From: Bhargavaea cecembensis
Lineage (GTDB): Bacteria > Bacillota > Bacilli > Bacillales_A > Planococcaceae
DNA: 64,000 nucleotides
Direction of reading: 5' to 3'
NCBI RefSeq assembly: GCF_000826125.2
Contig: NZ_LN651373.1
Coordinates: 1,876,753 to 1,940,752, forward strand
Shown here: positions 43,878 to 52,941 of the stretch, one piece after another
Position numbering within the stretch: position 1 is the first letter of the stretch
Layout: each line of letters starts with the position of its first letter
Notes under the pieces: generated by a model
Database searches by the model: none
Told to the model about the DNA's origin: nothing
What the model saw: only the letters and a program-made list of their open reading frames with translations
Translations under genes and position numbers: made by a program

Positions 43878-43894
43878 CTGTCCGCCGTTTTTTT
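43868..43894 (+). terminator. Terminator of thpR
   Basis: Stem CGGCGG (43868-43873) / CCGCCG (43882-43887) followed by seven T, overlapping the stop codon. Confidence 0.75.
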
Positions 43895-43900
43895 CGTTCG

Positions 43901-43964
43901 GTACTTGTTATTAAGCAGTAGTGATGATACATTAGACTTATCGGTACTGTTCTTTATGCAGTAC
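43901..43964 (+). promoter_or_regulatory. PadR operon promoter with two similar palindromes
   Basis: Promoter TTGTTA (43905-43910), 17 bases, TACATT (43928-43933). Operator-like copy 1 GTACTT-N9-CAGTAG (43901-43921) overlaps the -35 box. Copy 2 GTACTG-N9-CAGTAC (43944-43964) lies at or just after the start point. This suggests repression by the PadR protein encoded next. Confidence 0.6.
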
Positions 43965-43984
43965 TAGGCGGAGGAGGCCTTTGT

Positions 43985-44296
43985 ATGAACGTGCAATTCA
44001 AAAAAGGCGTCGTGGATCTCTGTGTGCTCGCTCTTCTCGACGAACACGACCGGTACGGATACGAACTCGTCCAAAAGATCTCCGGAAAAATTTTTGTATC
44101 GGAAGGCACGGTCTACACCGTCTTGAGAAGACTCACGAAAGAAGGCTACTTTGACACTTACCAAAAAGGGTCGACTGAGGGGCCGCCGAGAAAATATTAC
44201 CGGATGACGGATGCAGGGAAGGCTTACTTGGAGACGTTGCTTCACGAGTGGCGGAGCTTCAACCGAAGCGTCAACGAACTGATCGGGGAGGAATGA
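43985..44296 (+). CDS. PadR-family transcriptional regulator
   Basis: 103 residues, PadR subfamily 2 length. The winged helix spans about 8-80: [20 protein letters not shown], then [20 protein letters not shown] and [20 protein letters not shown]. Such PadR proteins usually repress their own operon and respond to envelope or drug stress. The downstream HAAS/DUF4097 gene starts after 3 bases. GGAGGAGG upstream supports the ATG. Confidence 0.93.
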   Translation: MNVQFKKGVVDLCVLALLDEHDRYGYELVQKISGKIFVSEGTVYTVLRRLTKEGYFDTYQKGSTEGPPRKYYRMTDAGKAYLETLLHEWRSFNRSVNELIGEE

Positions 44297-44299
44297 CAA

Positions 44300-45349
44300 A
44301 TGGGGAAAAATGAATTTCTGGGGGAACTGCAGCGGCTGCTTGCAGCATTGCCGGAAGAAGAGCAGGCTGATATTCTGACGGACCTGGATGAGTATTTCGA
44401 AGAAGGTGCGCGTGAAGGAAAAGACGAGCGGGAGATCTCCTCTTCTCTCGGCTCTCCCGAAGAAATTGCAAAGGATATCCTTTCGGCCTATCCGGAATAC
44501 ACAGAGACGGGGTCCCGGCCTGCAGAGATGGATTCCCGGTACGAAGTGATCCGGTTGCAGGACAGCCGATTCAATGGAGTCTTCGCCGAGATCGCCGCGG
44601 GAGAACTGAAACTCATATCTTCGGAAGATGAAGTGACCCGCATTGAGCTGATCGGCGAGCGGAGCGGTCTGCACTTTGATGCGAGCATCAAAGAGGATCG
44701 GCTGGTCATCGTTTTAAAAGGAGACAGAAGCCTGACGAGCTGGTTCCGCCGCGCGGTTACCCGCCCGTTCCGGACCGTCGTCCACTTGCCGAAGCGGATG
44801 TATGACGAGATCCGAATCCGCTCGAAAAACGGAACGGTTTCCGCGGAGCAAACGCTCGCCCGAACATTTTTCTCCGACAGCGGAAACGGGCGCATCAGAG
44901 TCCGGGAGTGCGCTTTCAGGAATTTGACGGCACGGACAGACAACGGGCGGATCGAGATCTCAAAGGCCGAGTCGGAAACCATTTTATGCAAGACGGACAA
45001 CGGACGGATTGAACTGGCAAATGTGCGTGCCGGCCGGACGACCGCCGAGACGGACAACGGACGGATCACTCTCTCGGACGTGGAGGGGGACCTGTCCGCC
45101 GAGACCGATAACGGACGGATCGAGCTGAACACCGTCCACATTGACCGCAATATCCATCTCAAGACCGACAACGGAAGCATCACGGTCCAGACAAAAAAAC
45201 TTCCGGAAGATGCACACATCCAAGTCCGCTCGTCCACCGGAAAGCCGGATATTTTCGGAAACCCGGGACCAGAAAAAGCCTACGGGTCCGGTACTCACAC
45301 TGTCCGGCTTGAGTCGGACAACGGAAAGATTGCACTCAGGAAAATTTAA
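44300..45349 (+). CDS. HAAS (DUF1700) plus DUF4097 beta-repeat protein
   Basis: 349 residues. Residues 1-70 are a HAAS helical domain (FLGELQRLLAALPEEEQADI, DEREISSSLGSPEEIAKDIL), which typically pairs with PadR regulators. The rest is a DUF4097 right-handed beta repeat in which T-D-N-G-R/S-I recurs about every 18-20 residues (TDNGRIEIS, TDNGRIELAN, TDNGRITLSD, TDNGSITVQ). Related proteins carry membrane spans between the two parts; none is visible here. It may be an anti-regulator or scaffold for stress sensing (inference). Confidence 0.85.
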   Translation: MGKNEFLGELQRLLAALPEEEQADILTDLDEYFEEGAREGKDEREISSSLGSPEEIAKDILSAYPEYTETGSRPAEMDSRYEVIRLQDSRFNGVFAEIAAGELKLISSEDEVTRIELIGERSGLHFDASIKEDRLVIVLKGDRSLTSWFRRAVTRPFRTVVHLPKRMYDEIRIRSKNGTVSAEQTLARTFFSDSGNGRIRVRECAFRNLTARTDNGRIEISKAESETILCKTDNGRIELANVRAGRTTAETDNGRITLSDVEGDLSAETDNGRIELNTVHIDRNIHLKTDNGSITVQTKKLPEDAHIQVRSSTGKPDIFGNPGPEKAYGSGTHTVRLESDNGKIALRKI

Positions 45350-45350
45350 A

Positions 45351-45386
45351 AAGAAGGCCGGCTCCTCTGACGGGGCCGGCCTTCTT
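45351..45386. terminator. Bidirectional terminator between the HAAS gene and dUTPase
   Basis: A 12-bp stem AAGAAGGCCGGC (45351-45362) / GCCGGCCTTCTT (45375-45386) between convergent stops. Confidence 0.75.
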
Positions 45387-45388
45387 CG

Positions 45389-45874
45389 TCAATATCCGTG
45401 TTGTTGGCGATTGTGGTTTTCCTCATTTTTCGACTCGTAGGCTGCCATGATGGCATCTGTCGAGAATCCAAGCTTCGCTGCAATCGCGCGGTAGCAGATC
45501 CAGATCTCACGGTAGGAATCCAGATCCGGCGCTTCCGCAAATTCGAGGATCTTCCGCTGCGTCCGGATGAACAGAGATGTCAGCTCACCGTCCAGCTCCC
45601 CTTCCGGCCACTCGCCGAGACCGTCGAGCCCCCTCAGGATGCCGAGGGACAGGAGAAAATGGATGGAGTCCACATATTCCTCAAGAAGCACATCCTCTTC
45701 TGAAGGGCCTTTCCTGCTCCAGAATTTAAAGCAGCGCGTTTCATTGGCCAGCTCGGCCAGTTCGACGGTGAGGGCGAGCACTTTTTCTTCGAAGACATCG
45801 CCCTTGATCCCGTTGTTTTCTTCGATATACCGGTCCAGTTCGCGCTGCATGTCGAACAGTTTTTGAAGTTTCAC
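45389..45874 (-). CDS. All-alpha dimeric dUTP diphosphatase (MazG-like)
   Basis: 161 residues. It hydrolyses dUTP to dUMP, lowering uracil in DNA and feeding thymidylate synthesis. Metal-binding motifs of the type 2 dUTPase fold are seen: ALTVELAELANETRCFKFWS (ExxE) and LLEEYVDSIHFLLSLG (ExxD). GTG 45874, 8 bases after GGGGG, is used; the product then starts VKLQKLFDMQRELDRYI, as in relatives. Divergent from ysdB. Confidence 0.85.
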   Translation of the reverse strand: MKLQKLFDMQRELDRYIEENNGIKGDVFEEKVLALTVELAELANETRCFKFWSRKGPSEEDVLLEEYVDSIHFLLSLGILRGLDGLGEWPEGELDGELTSLFIRTQRKILEFAEAPDLDSYREIWICYRAIAAKLGFSTDAIMAAYESKNEENHNRQQHGY

Positions 45875-45905
45875 CGCAAAACCCCCAAAATTTTTATCGA
45901 TATCT

Positions 45906-45931
45906 TGAAACCAAATGGCCCCCCGCCCGTA
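45906..45931 (+). promoter_or_regulatory. Sigma-W-type promoter of ysdB
   Basis: TGAAAC (45906-45911) and CGTA (45928-45931) with exactly 16 bases between, the sigma-W consensus arrangement, 37 bases before the start. B. subtilis ysdB is also a sigma-W gene. Confidence 0.85.
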
Positions 45932-45967
45932 TAGAAGGAGAACAAGTATGTGCAAGGGGGCATCGTC

Positions 45968-46360
45968 ATGGCTTTGATCATCCGTGTGGCCGTCATCGCG
46001 CTCATCATTTATTTATTTTATCGGGGGGTCCGCTACCTGACCGACCCGAAACGGAAACTCGATGACGCGTACGAGCAGGAACGGTATTACTTTTATGATG
46101 ACGTAAAAAATGTGCGGAAGAATTTCTTCATCACATACAAAGGCGCCCTGTTTGAAGGTGAAAAGTATCTCGGCACGACGACCGAGGCATTTGAAGTCGT
46201 TTCGATCTTTGTCTGGGTCAAGGATGAAACGAAGCTGCAAGGCTTCACCCGGGACGATTTCCTGTTCCTTGAAAGCGAAATCCGGATGAATTATCCGGAT
46301 GCCGAAATCAACTGGAAAAACCCGATTGAACAACTGATGAAACACGGCGGGACCGCCTGA
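45968..46360 (+). CDS. ysdB: Sigma-W pathway protein YsdB
   Basis: 130 residues: one N-terminal membrane span (LIIRVAVIALIIYLFYRGV), then a conserved soluble part (RYYFYDDVKNVRKNFFITYK, GALFEGEKYLGTTTEAFEVV). Size and sequence match B. subtilis YsdB of the cell-envelope stress regulon; the molecular role is unknown. ATG 45968 is 7 bases from AAGGGGG. It sits next to ysdA and the rplT operon as in B. subtilis, but on the opposite strand from ysdA. Confidence 0.9.
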   Translation: MALIIRVAVIALIIYLFYRGVRYLTDPKRKLDDAYEQERYYFYDDVKNVRKNFFITYKGALFEGEKYLGTTTEAFEVVSIFVWVKDETKLQGFTRDDFLFLESEIRMNYPDAEINWKNPIEQLMKHGGTA

Positions 46361-46377
46361 ACAGGGTCCCGCCTTTT
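46346..46377 (+). terminator. Terminator between convergent ysdB and ysdA
   Basis: Stem GGCGGGACC (46346-46354) / GGTCCCGCC (46365-46373) and TTTTC. Confidence 0.8.
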
Positions 46378-46649
46378 CATATGCCTGCCGTTCCGAGCCA
46401 GATGCAGACTGCCGCGTCGATCAATGCGAGCATGAGAAACCCGACCCTGAACGACGTATGCCGGGTTTTATGCCGGAACAGCTGCATGCCCAGATACATA
46501 CCGATGCCGCCCCCGAACAGGGCGATTGTCCACAGTGTCCGCTCCGGGATCCGCCATCCCCCCTGCCGGGCGCGCCGTTTGTCGAATCCCATCATGAACA
46601 GTCCATAGACCGACATGATCACGATCCAGGCGATGAGTACGTTTTCCAT
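46377..46649 (-). CDS. ysdA: DUF1294 membrane protein YsdA
   Basis: 90 residues with about three membrane spans: VLIAWIVIMSVYGLFMMGFD, then the conserved KRRARQGGWRIPERTLW, LFGGGIGMYLGMQLFRHKT and FLMLALIDAAVCIWLG. The RIPE-LW-GG-G-G-RHKT pattern is the DUF1294 hallmark. The function is unknown. It lies downstream of the rplT terminator on the same strand, as in B. subtilis. Confidence 0.9.
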   Translation of the reverse strand: MENVLIAWIVIMSVYGLFMMGFDKRRARQGGWRIPERTLWTIALFGGGIGMYLGMQLFRHKTRHTSFRVGFLMLALIDAAVCIWLGTAGI

Positions 46650-46698
46650 GGCCCGCTCCTTTCACCCTGCACGGCACTGTGCAGGTCCCGGAATATGA

Positions 46699-46734
46699 AA
46701 AAAGAGCCGGCGATGCATGCCGCCGGCTCTTTTT
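46699..46734 (-). terminator. Terminator of the infC-rpmI-rplT operon
   Basis: A 14-bp stem (46699-46712 with 46721-46734), A and T tracts on both sides, 7 bases past the rplT stop. Confidence 0.85.
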
Positions 46735-46740
46735 CATGAA

Positions 46741-47100
46741 TTAGTTGTTGACTGCTTTTTTCGCAGCGTCCGCAAGTTGTGCGAATGCCTTCTCGTCCGT
46801 TACGGCGAGGTCGGCAAGCATTTTGCGGTTGACGTCGATGCCGGCTACTTTGAGGCCGTGCATGAGACGGCTGTAGGAAAGGCCGTTGATGCGGGCAGCC
46901 GCGTTGATGCGCGCGATCCACAGTTTGCGGAAGTCGCGTTTTTTCTGGCGACGGTCACGGTATGCGTATTGCAGGGACTTCATGACCTGTTGGTTAGCTG
47001 TTTTGTAGAGTGTATGTTTGGAACCGTAGTAGCCTTTTGCAAGTTTAAGAACTCGATTACGACGCTTGCGCGTCACTGTACCGCCTTTTACGCGTGGCAT
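46741..47100 (-). CDS. rplT: 50S ribosomal protein L20
   Basis: 119 residues, full length, beginning [20 protein letters not shown] and containing [20 protein letters not shown]. It binds 23S rRNA early in assembly and represses its own operon by binding the L20 leader upstream of infC. It follows rpmI after 43 bases. Confidence 0.98.
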   Translation of the reverse strand: MPRVKGGTVTRKRRNRVLKLAKGYYGSKHTLYKTANQQVMKSLQYAYRDRRQKKRDFRKLWIARINAAARINGLSYSRLMHGLKVAGIDVNRKMLADLAVTDEKAFAQLADAAKKAVNN

Positions 47101-47143
47101 TGGTTTTCCCTCCTGGTGTTTCGATGTGTGTGTTGGTTCGGAA

Positions 47144-47344
47144 TTACTTCATGTATGTGAGCATGGATTTGATGCGCTTGAAGTCGCCTTTGGAGACGAG
47201 CGTCGATTTGCGCAGGTGGCGCTTCTGCTTCGTCGATTTGTTGGCGAACAAGTGGCTTGTGTATGCACGGCCGCGCTTCAGTTTGCCGGAACCTGTGCGC
47301 TTGAAGCGTTTTGCGGAACCGCGGTGTGTTTTCATTTTTGGCAT
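47144..47344 (-). CDS. rpmI: 50S ribosomal protein L35
   Basis: 66 residues, [20 protein letters not shown] and a basic C-terminus ending LTYMK, the standard L35 length. The start at 47344 is decided by the conserved MPKMKTH; upstream in-frame codons are in the spacer after infC, 28 bases away. Middle gene of infC-rpmI-rplT. Confidence 0.98.
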   Translation of the reverse strand: MPKMKTHRGSAKRFKRTGSGKLKRGRAYTSHLFANKSTKQKRHLRKSTLVSKGDFKRIKSMLTYMK

Positions 47345-47372
47345 TTCGTGATCCTCCCAATCCTTTGCAGGT

Positions 47373-47900
47373 TTATTTCTTCTCGTTGATCGGCGCCATC
47401 TGAAGGAACATGCTGCGGCCTTCCATCTTCGGACGCTGTTCGACCGTCCCGACTTCCTTGCATTCCTCTGCAAAGCGTTCGAGGACACGCTGGCCGATCT
47501 CCTTGTGGGTGATCGCCCGGCCCCGGAAACGGATGGACGCTTTCACCTTGTCCCCGTGTTCAAGGAACTTGATGGCGTTGCGGAGCTTGGTCTGGAAGTC
47601 ATGCTCGTCGATCGACGGGCTCAGGCGGACTTCCTTGATATTGATGACTTTCTGGTTTTTGCGCGCTTCGCGTTCTTTCTTCTGCTGCTCGAATTTGAAC
47701 TTCCCATAGTCCATGATCCGGGCTACAGGCGGTTTCGCATTCGGTGCGACGAGGACCAGGTCCAAATTGGCACGTGCAGCAATCTCAAGCGCTTCGTTCC
47801 GCGTTTTGATGCCCAGCTGATCACCGTTGTGATCGATGATGCGGAGCTCCCGGGAGCGGATGCCCTCGTTAACAAATTTGTCTCGGTTGTCTCTGCTAAT
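47373..47900 (-). CDS. infC: Translation initiation factor IF-3, ATT start
   Basis: 175 residues. The N-terminal domain has [20 protein letters not shown], the linker is [20 protein letters not shown], and the C-domain has [20 protein letters not shown]. No ATG fits: GGAGGTGGCTTACG precedes ATT at 47900, reading [13 protein letters not shown]. Non-AUG starts are conserved in infC and let IF-3 limit its own synthesis. Also controlled by the L20 leader. Confidence 0.95.
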   Translation of the reverse strand: MSRDNRDKFVNEGIRSRELRIIDHNGDQLGIKTRNEALEIAARANLDLVLVAPNAKPPVARIMDYGKFKFEQQKKEREARKNQKVINIKEVRLSPSIDEHDFQTKLRNAIKFLEHGDKVKASIRFRGRAITHKEIGQRVLERFAEECKEVGTVEQRPKMEGRSMFLQMAPINEKK

Positions 47901-47984
47901 CGTAAGCCACCTCCGTGTAGTGTATCGCGAATACATGGTTTGGGTAGGCCCGCCGGGGATCTCTCCCTCCGTGGCCAATCCGAA

Positions 47985-48150
47985 TAAGAAAACGGGTGGA
48001 CATCGAAGATGTCCACCCGCTTATGTGACCGTGCGAAGCCAGCACGGAACGTCACAATGGTGCAAACCTGCCAACAGCCGAAGCGTCGATCAGGTGAGAA
48101 GCGGGCGGCTTCTTCTTCTACCACAAACAGTATTCCTTAACCTTACTTAC
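47985..48150 (-). ncRNA. L20-type leader (autoregulation of infC-rpmI-rplT)
   Basis: On the minus strand a structured leader of about 150 bases follows the promoter, with GCCGCCCGCTTCTCACCTGA and a hairpin GACGTTCCGTGC...GCACGGTC-type region. It ends in an intrinsic terminator CGGGTGGACATC (47993-48004) / GATGTCCACCCG (48008-48019) followed by TTTTCTT. Layout and location match the Firmicute L20 leader, in which L20 binding favours termination. Confidence 0.8.
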
Positions 48151-48178
48151 TTTATCATATGCATCGAGGTCCTGTCAA
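48149..48178 (-). promoter_or_regulatory. Promoter of the infC operon
   Basis: Minus strand TTGACA (48173-48178), 18-base spacer, TAAAGT (48149-48154) with a TG extension. Confidence 0.7.
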
Positions 48179-48202
48179 TGACTGATTCAGATTTTGAGAA
48201 TG

Positions 48203-48303
48203 GCGTTGATTTCCGCTGCAGGCGGACACCTTCCGCTCCACTCAGCCTCGCTCAAAGGTGATTGATTGGAGTGAAGGACACGAGACACCTGCGGGAACAG
48301 CAT
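48203..48303. repeat. Rearranged remnant of the Bacillales palindromic repeat
   Basis: GATTTCCGCTGCAGGCGGAC (48208-48227) matches, inverted, the right end of the element at 16633-16899. GATTGGAGTGAAGGACACGA (48264-48283) with CTGCGGGAACAGCA matches its left half. The two ends lie together with the middle missing, abutting the thrS stop. Confidence 0.6.
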
Positions 48304-48305
48304 GA

Positions 48306-50243
48306 TCAGTTCTTCGAGTCAACGACTTCTTTGAGCCGGGCGATGAAGTCGCCGAGCGGCATGCTTTCGGATTTCTGTTCGCCGTATTTCCGGACGTTGA
48401 CTTCGCCGGCTTCCGCTTCTTTGTCGCCGAGGACAAGCATATACGGGATTTTCTGCGTCTGGGCTTCCCGGATCTTGTAGCCAAGCTTTTCGTCGCGATT
48501 GTCAACGTCGACGCGGAAGCCCTCGGCAAGAAGAGCTTCCCGGACCGATTCCGCGTAGTCATGATGCACATCAGGCGAGACCGGGATGACTTCCACCTGG
48601 ACAGGTGCCAGCCATGCCGGGAAGGCGCCTTTGTATTCTTCGATCAGGAATGCGACGAAGCGCTCCATCGTCGAGACGACGCCGCGGTGGATGACGACCG
48701 GGCGGTGCTGCTTGCCGTCTTTGCCGATGTATGTCAGGTCGAATCGTTCCGGCAGGAGGAAGTCGAGCTGCACGGTCGACAGCGTCTCTTCCTTGCCGAT
48801 GGCCGTCTTCACCTGGACATCGAGCTTCGGACCGTAGAACGCCGCTTCCCCGTCCGCTTCGTAGTAATCGAGGCCGAGGTCATCCATCGCTTCCTTCAGC
48901 ATGCTCTGCGCCTTGTTCCACATTTCATCGTCGTCGAAGTACTTTTCCTTGTCTTCCGGATCCCGGTAGGACAGGCGGAACGAGTAATCTGTCAGCTTGA
49001 AGTCTTTATAGACATCGATGATGAGCTCGACGACTTTCTTGAATTCGTCCTTGATCTGATCCGGGCGGACGAAGATGTGGGCGTCGTTGAGCGTCATGCC
49101 GCGCACCCGCTGAAGGCCGGAGAGCGCACCGGACATTTCGTACCGGTGCATCGTTCCGAGTTCCGCAATGCGAAGCGGCAGGTCGCGGTACGAGTGGATG
49201 CCATTTTTGTACACCATCATGTGATGCGGGCAGTTCATCGGACGGAGGACGAGCTCCTCATTGTCCATCTGCATCGGCGGGAACATGCTGTCCTGGTAGT
49301 GATCCCAGTGGCCGGATGTTTTGTACAGCTCGACGTTCGCCATGACCGGCGTATAGACGTGGTCATAGCCGAGCTTCTCTTCTTTGTCGACGATGTAGCG
49401 CTCGACGATGCGGCGGATGGTCGCGCCTTTCGGCAGCCAGAGCGGAAGCCCCTGTCCGACGAGCAGGTTGTTCATGAACAGGTCAAGCTCTTTCCCGATC
49501 TTCCGGTGGTCGCGCTCTTTCGCTTCTTCAAGAAGGCGGAGGTGCTCTTGCAGTTCTTCTTTTTTAAAGAACGCAGTCCCGTAGATCCGCTGGAGCATCT
49601 TGTTGTCCGAGTTGCCGCGCCAGTAGGCACCCGCGATGCTGAGCAGCTTGAATTCACGGATCTTGCCGGTCGACGGCAGATGGACGCCCCGGCACAGGTC
49701 GAAGAACTCGCCCTGATAGTAGATGGTGACTTTTTCGCCTTCGGGAATCGCATCGAGAAGCTCAAGCTTGTACTCGTCGCCGATTTCCTCGTAGATTTTC
49801 CGGGCTTCTTCGCGCGTGACTTCTTTGCGCGTGATTTCCAGATTTTCGTTGACGATCTTTTTCATTTCCTTTTCGATTTCGGGAAGGTCTTCGGCCGTGA
49901 TCGGTTCCGGCGAATCAAAGTCATAATAGAACCCGTTTTCGATGACCGGGCCGATGCCTAGCTTGACTCCCTTGAACAGCCGCTTAACCGCCTGTGCCAG
50001 CACGTGAGCTGTCGTGTGGCGGAGAATCTCGAGTGCTTCCGGAGCCTCCGGCGTGATGATTTCAATATCCCCGCCTTCTTCGATCGGCGTGCGGAAATCG
50101 ATGAGGCGGCCGTTGATCTTTCCGGCGAGCGCCTTCTTTCTGAGGCCCGGGCTGATCGACTGTGCGACTTCTTCCGTCGTCGTGCCGGAAGGAAACTCCT
50201 TGATCGCGCCGTCCGGGAATTTCAGATTGATGTTCTCTGCCAT
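48306..50243 (-). CDS. thrS: Threonine-tRNA ligase
   Basis: 645 residues. TGS domain at the N-terminus ([20 protein letters not shown]), editing domain with [15 protein letters not shown] and zinc-type ligands ([11 protein letters not shown]), class II catalytic core ([37 protein letters not shown]), and an anticodon-binding domain at the C-terminus. ATG 50243, with AAAGGAGAGG upstream, gives the normal length; the open frame farther upstream is the T-box leader. Controlled by uncharged tRNA-Thr through that T-box. Confidence 0.98.
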   Translation of the reverse strand: MAENINLKFPDGAIKEFPSGTTTEEVAQSISPGLRKKALAGKINGRLIDFRTPIEEGGDIEIITPEAPEALEILRHTTAHVLAQAVKRLFKGVKLGIGPVIENGFYYDFDSPEPITAEDLPEIEKEMKKIVNENLEITRKEVTREEARKIYEEIGDEYKLELLDAIPEGEKVTIYYQGEFFDLCRGVHLPSTGKIREFKLLSIAGAYWRGNSDNKMLQRIYGTAFFKKEELQEHLRLLEEAKERDHRKIGKELDLFMNNLLVGQGLPLWLPKGATIRRIVERYIVDKEEKLGYDHVYTPVMANVELYKTSGHWDHYQDSMFPPMQMDNEELVLRPMNCPHHMMVYKNGIHSYRDLPLRIAELGTMHRYEMSGALSGLQRVRGMTLNDAHIFVRPDQIKDEFKKVVELIIDVYKDFKLTDYSFRLSYRDPEDKEKYFDDDEMWNKAQSMLKEAMDDLGLDYYEADGEAAFYGPKLDVQVKTAIGKEETLSTVQLDFLLPERFDLTYIGKDGKQHRPVVIHRGVVSTMERFVAFLIEEYKGAFPAWLAPVQVEVIPVSPDVHHDYAESVREALLAEGFRVDVDNRDEKLGYKIREAQTQKIPYMLVLGDKEAEAGEVNVRKYGEQKSESMPLGDFIARLKEVVDSKN

Positions 50244-50271
50244 GCTGTCCCTCTCCTTTCGTTTTTGAACG

Positions 50272-50540
50272 CAAAAAAGACCCGTCCCCCCAAAAGGGGC
50301 GAGTCGTCTGCTCGCGGTTCCACCCTTCTTCCATCCGGATCTTGAAGTCCGGACGAAGCTCTGCATCGGATAACGGTCCGGTGGCCGGCCCGGGCTATCC
50401 CGGATACCGGGAGTCACGCGGGCTGCTCTGGGGTGGTCAATCCGGTTCCGTGCCATCGGGGCTTTCAGCCTGGGGCCCCGCTCTCTGTCTGGCCGGATCA
50501 TCCGGAATGTTGTCCCCGTCCAAGCATTTGGAAGAAGTAT
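50272..50540 (-). ncRNA. T-box riboswitch for threonyl-tRNA (thrS leader)
   Basis: Minus strand: stem I contains AGAGAG (50481-50486) and an ACC specifier codon (50435-50437, Thr). The T-box antiterminator sequence AAGGGTGGAACCGCG is at 50313-50327. It is followed by a terminator whose GC-rich stem ends in TTTTTT near 50273. Uncharged tRNA-Thr would stabilise the antiterminator and let thrS be made. Confidence 0.95.
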
Positions 50541-50547
50541 TGAACTG

Positions 50548-50576
50548 AGTATAATCAATTCCGCAAAATATTGCAA
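50548..50576 (-). promoter_or_regulatory. Promoter of thrS
   Basis: Minus strand TTGCAA (50571-50576), 17-base spacer, TATACT (50548-50553). Confidence 0.7.
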
Positions 50577-50597
50577 CAGCCGGCAGGCATTTGCCTC

Positions 50598-51545
50598 CTA
50601 CGCCTTTTCCCGGCGGTTCTGCCCGTCGAGCTTTACGGGGAGCGTCATCGAGCGGATGCGTTCCATGATCCGGCCGGCCTTGACGACTTCCTTGTCGCCC
50701 CGCTGTGTATAGGCCAGATGGTTCTCGAGCTGCTTGTAGTCGAAGTTTGACGTGAAGAATGTCGGAAGCTGCTCGGACATCCGGTGATGGAGGATCGTGG
50801 CGAGCACTTCATCCCTCGTCCAGGCGGTGAGCGTCTCGGCGCCGATGTCATCGAGCATGAGCACCGGAGCCTGCTTCACGTAGCCGATCTTCTCATCAAG
50901 CGACTGGTCCTGGATCGACTGCTTCAGTTCGCGGAGGAATTCGGGCACAAAGACGAGGACAGACGGGATATGCCGGTTCGCCAGCTCTCCCGCCACTGCG
51001 CCGAGAAGATATGATTTGCCCGTCCCGAACGGTCCGTGGATATACAGTCCCCTTGAAGGAAGTTCTCGGGTGCGGTCATATTGGTCGAGGAACTCCACGA
51101 TCTTTTCGACCGCTTCCAGCCGGCTGTTTTCAGCGGTGATTTCGACGTCCTTGATCTCGATCCCGAGCATTTCCTTCGGCATATGCATGCTCCGGATCAT
51201 CGAGGACACTTTCCTGCGTTCCGTCTCCTGGGCCTTTTTCCGGCACATGACATAGTCCACGCCGATGGCGCCCCGTTCGATAACGAGTTTCGGTTCGTAT
51301 CCTTTTACCACGTTGATGCACTCTCCCACACCCGGGCACCGGGAGCAGTCATGTGACTGCGTGGCATACTCGTACAATTTATTCATCCCGAGGTCCACCA
51401 TCCGCTTGTCCACTTCCCCTGCATGTTCCTCCAGGAAAGCCTGGACACCCGGATGCTCGAGGACTTCCGAACGGATGGAGTCGTACCGCTCGGCAAATTT
51501 AGGTGCGTTGACCACCCGTTTCAGCGTTTGCTTGATTGGTTCCAC
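50598..51545 (-). CDS. dnaI: Primosomal protein DnaI (helicase loader)
   Basis: 315 residues. It loads the replicative helicase at origins and restart sites with DnaB and DnaD. The N-terminal helicase-binding part holds a zinc motif (HDCSRCPGVGECINVV). The AAA+ part has Walker A YIHGPFGTGKSYLLGAVAGE, Walker B VLMLDDIGAETL and TFFTSNFDYKQLENHL as sensor 1. GTG start at 51545. The gene begins 1 base after the dnaB stop. Confidence 0.95.
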   Translation of the reverse strand: MEPIKQTLKRVVNAPKFAERYDSIRSEVLEHPGVQAFLEEHAGEVDKRMVDLGMNKLYEYATQSHDCSRCPGVGECINVVKGYEPKLVIERGAIGVDYVMCRKKAQETERRKVSSMIRSMHMPKEMLGIEIKDVEITAENSRLEAVEKIVEFLDQYDRTRELPSRGLYIHGPFGTGKSYLLGAVAGELANRHIPSVLVFVPEFLRELKQSIQDQSLDEKIGYVKQAPVLMLDDIGAETLTAWTRDEVLATILHHRMSEQLPTFFTSNFDYKQLENHLAYTQRGDKEVVKAGRIMERIRSMTLPVKLDGQNRREKA

Positions 51546-51546
51546 T

Positions 51547-52914
51547 TCAATTCACACCGCCCTTCGTCATGCCGAATTTCTCCATGAGGCGAAGCCTTCG
51601 CGCCTCGTTGTCCGGATTTTTATCCGCTTCCTCCTGCGGCTGTTCCGGCTGGTCGTCTTTCTTGTAAAACCAGTCCGGGACGCTTTCTGTTTTGCCCGTG
51701 CGCTTCCGGTTGCCGGCAGGCTTTCCGCCTTCCTGCTTCCAGTCCATGTACTTATCATGTTCGGTGCGCGCAAGCTCCAGTGCTTCTTTGGCCGTGGACA
51801 CTTTTTTGGCCATCCAATGCGAGGCGATCCGCTCCACGTAGTTGTTGGTGAGCTTGCCGTCATTGCGCAGCAGGACATATTGGAGTAGCACATTGACCAC
51901 GCCGGACGGCAGACCGTGTTCCAGAACGAGCTTCTGCGCAAGCCGGACGTCCACCTGCATCGGCTCCCGCCCTCGGTTGATGTCCCGCAGCATATCCACG
52001 GGCGGGACTGTTTCCAGATAGGCTGCGAGTTGATCTTCCTTGGAGCCCGTCTCTTCGGTCTGCGGTTTCTGCCGCTCTCCGTTGAGGACCGGTTCCACAA
52101 GGGGAGGATTCTTCGATTTGGACAGCTTGTAATAGTCGGAGGCCCCCCGCTTCAGTCGGTCCTCCGTCAAATTGCCGTCCCCGTCAATCGCGAGCAGCAC
52201 GACCTGCTGCATCTCGAGGGGCGAGAGAGAGTAGAGGAAAGCGAGCCTGGCGATCATGTCCCGAACCGCGGGCGTGAAGGCCTTCCTCGGCACAAGATGG
52301 GCCGAGAGCCCTTCCATGAACAAAGAGAAATCAAATTGATGACCGTCGAATGCAAGCCGATCCGGCCGGCTGTTTTGTTCATATGTATGAGGGTCTTCCG
52401 CTTCTTGCGTTCCGGCAGCGGCGGATCGATACACCTCCAGGAACGACCGGGACACATCCTCATAACCGTCCGGCAGCGGGCTTGCCATGAAGCGCTGTCT
52501 GAGCCGCTTGTAGGCCGGCGCCCCGACTTTTCCGAACAGGAAGACCGAGAGGATCGGATCATGGAAGAAAGTTTCCGGATCGAGCGGCGGCTGGAGTTCG
52601 TAGATGAAGGAGCGGTCGTCCCCTTCCAGCTTGCGGTAAGTCTTGAGAAGGCCGATTCCCTCGAGTGACAGCCTCGCCGGGAAAAGCCGGCCGATCGGCA
52701 TGTCCAGCACATTCAGAAGGTGGTAATGGTTCGATTCCGTCCCTCCTTCCCGCTCCGCCTCCCCCCACAGGGAGAAGAAGACCGCCATGGCCTCGTGACC
52801 GACAAGCGGCTGGTAAAGCGCAGTGAGGATCTGGCGGTCATAGTCCGTAAACGGATAAGGAAGCCGGACGCAATACGCATCCGACGGCTGAAGTTCTTTA
52901 TAGAGCGAGTTCAT
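51547..52914 (-). CDS. dnaB: Replication initiation and membrane attachment protein DnaB
   Basis: 455 residues of the Firmicute DnaB/DnaD superfamily, distinct from the E. coli DnaB helicase. It has an N-terminal winged helix (YDRQILTALYQPLVGHEAMA) and C-terminal DDBH domains (AQKLVLEHGLPSGVVNVLLQ, then YVERIASHWMAKKVSTAKEA). The basic, Gln/Glu-rich C-terminus matches its DNA-binding tail. It recruits DnaI-helicase at oriC. It follows nrdR after 27 bases and runs into dnaI. Confidence 0.93.
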   Translation of the reverse strand: MNSLYKELQPSDAYCVRLPYPFTDYDRQILTALYQPLVGHEAMAVFFSLWGEAEREGGTESNHYHLLNVLDMPIGRLFPARLSLEGIGLLKTYRKLEGDDRSFIYELQPPLDPETFFHDPILSVFLFGKVGAPAYKRLRQRFMASPLPDGYEDVSRSFLEVYRSAAAGTQEAEDPHTYEQNSRPDRLAFDGHQFDFSLFMEGLSAHLVPRKAFTPAVRDMIARLAFLYSLSPLEMQQVVLLAIDGDGNLTEDRLKRGASDYYKLSKSKNPPLVEPVLNGERQKPQTEETGSKEDQLAAYLETVPPVDMLRDINRGREPMQVDVRLAQKLVLEHGLPSGVVNVLLQYVLLRNDGKLTNNYVERIASHWMAKKVSTAKEALELARTEHDKYMDWKQEGGKPAGNRKRTGKTESVPDWFYKKDDQPEQPQEEADKNPDNEARRLRLMEKFGMTKGGVN

Positions 52915-52941
52915 GTTGACATCCTTTCATTCCGTAGGCGG

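Noticed and set aside
50244..50576. N-terminal extension of thrS
   Set aside because: The extra 111 codons lie in the T-box leader; the conserved TGS domain starts at 50243 with a strong ribosome site.
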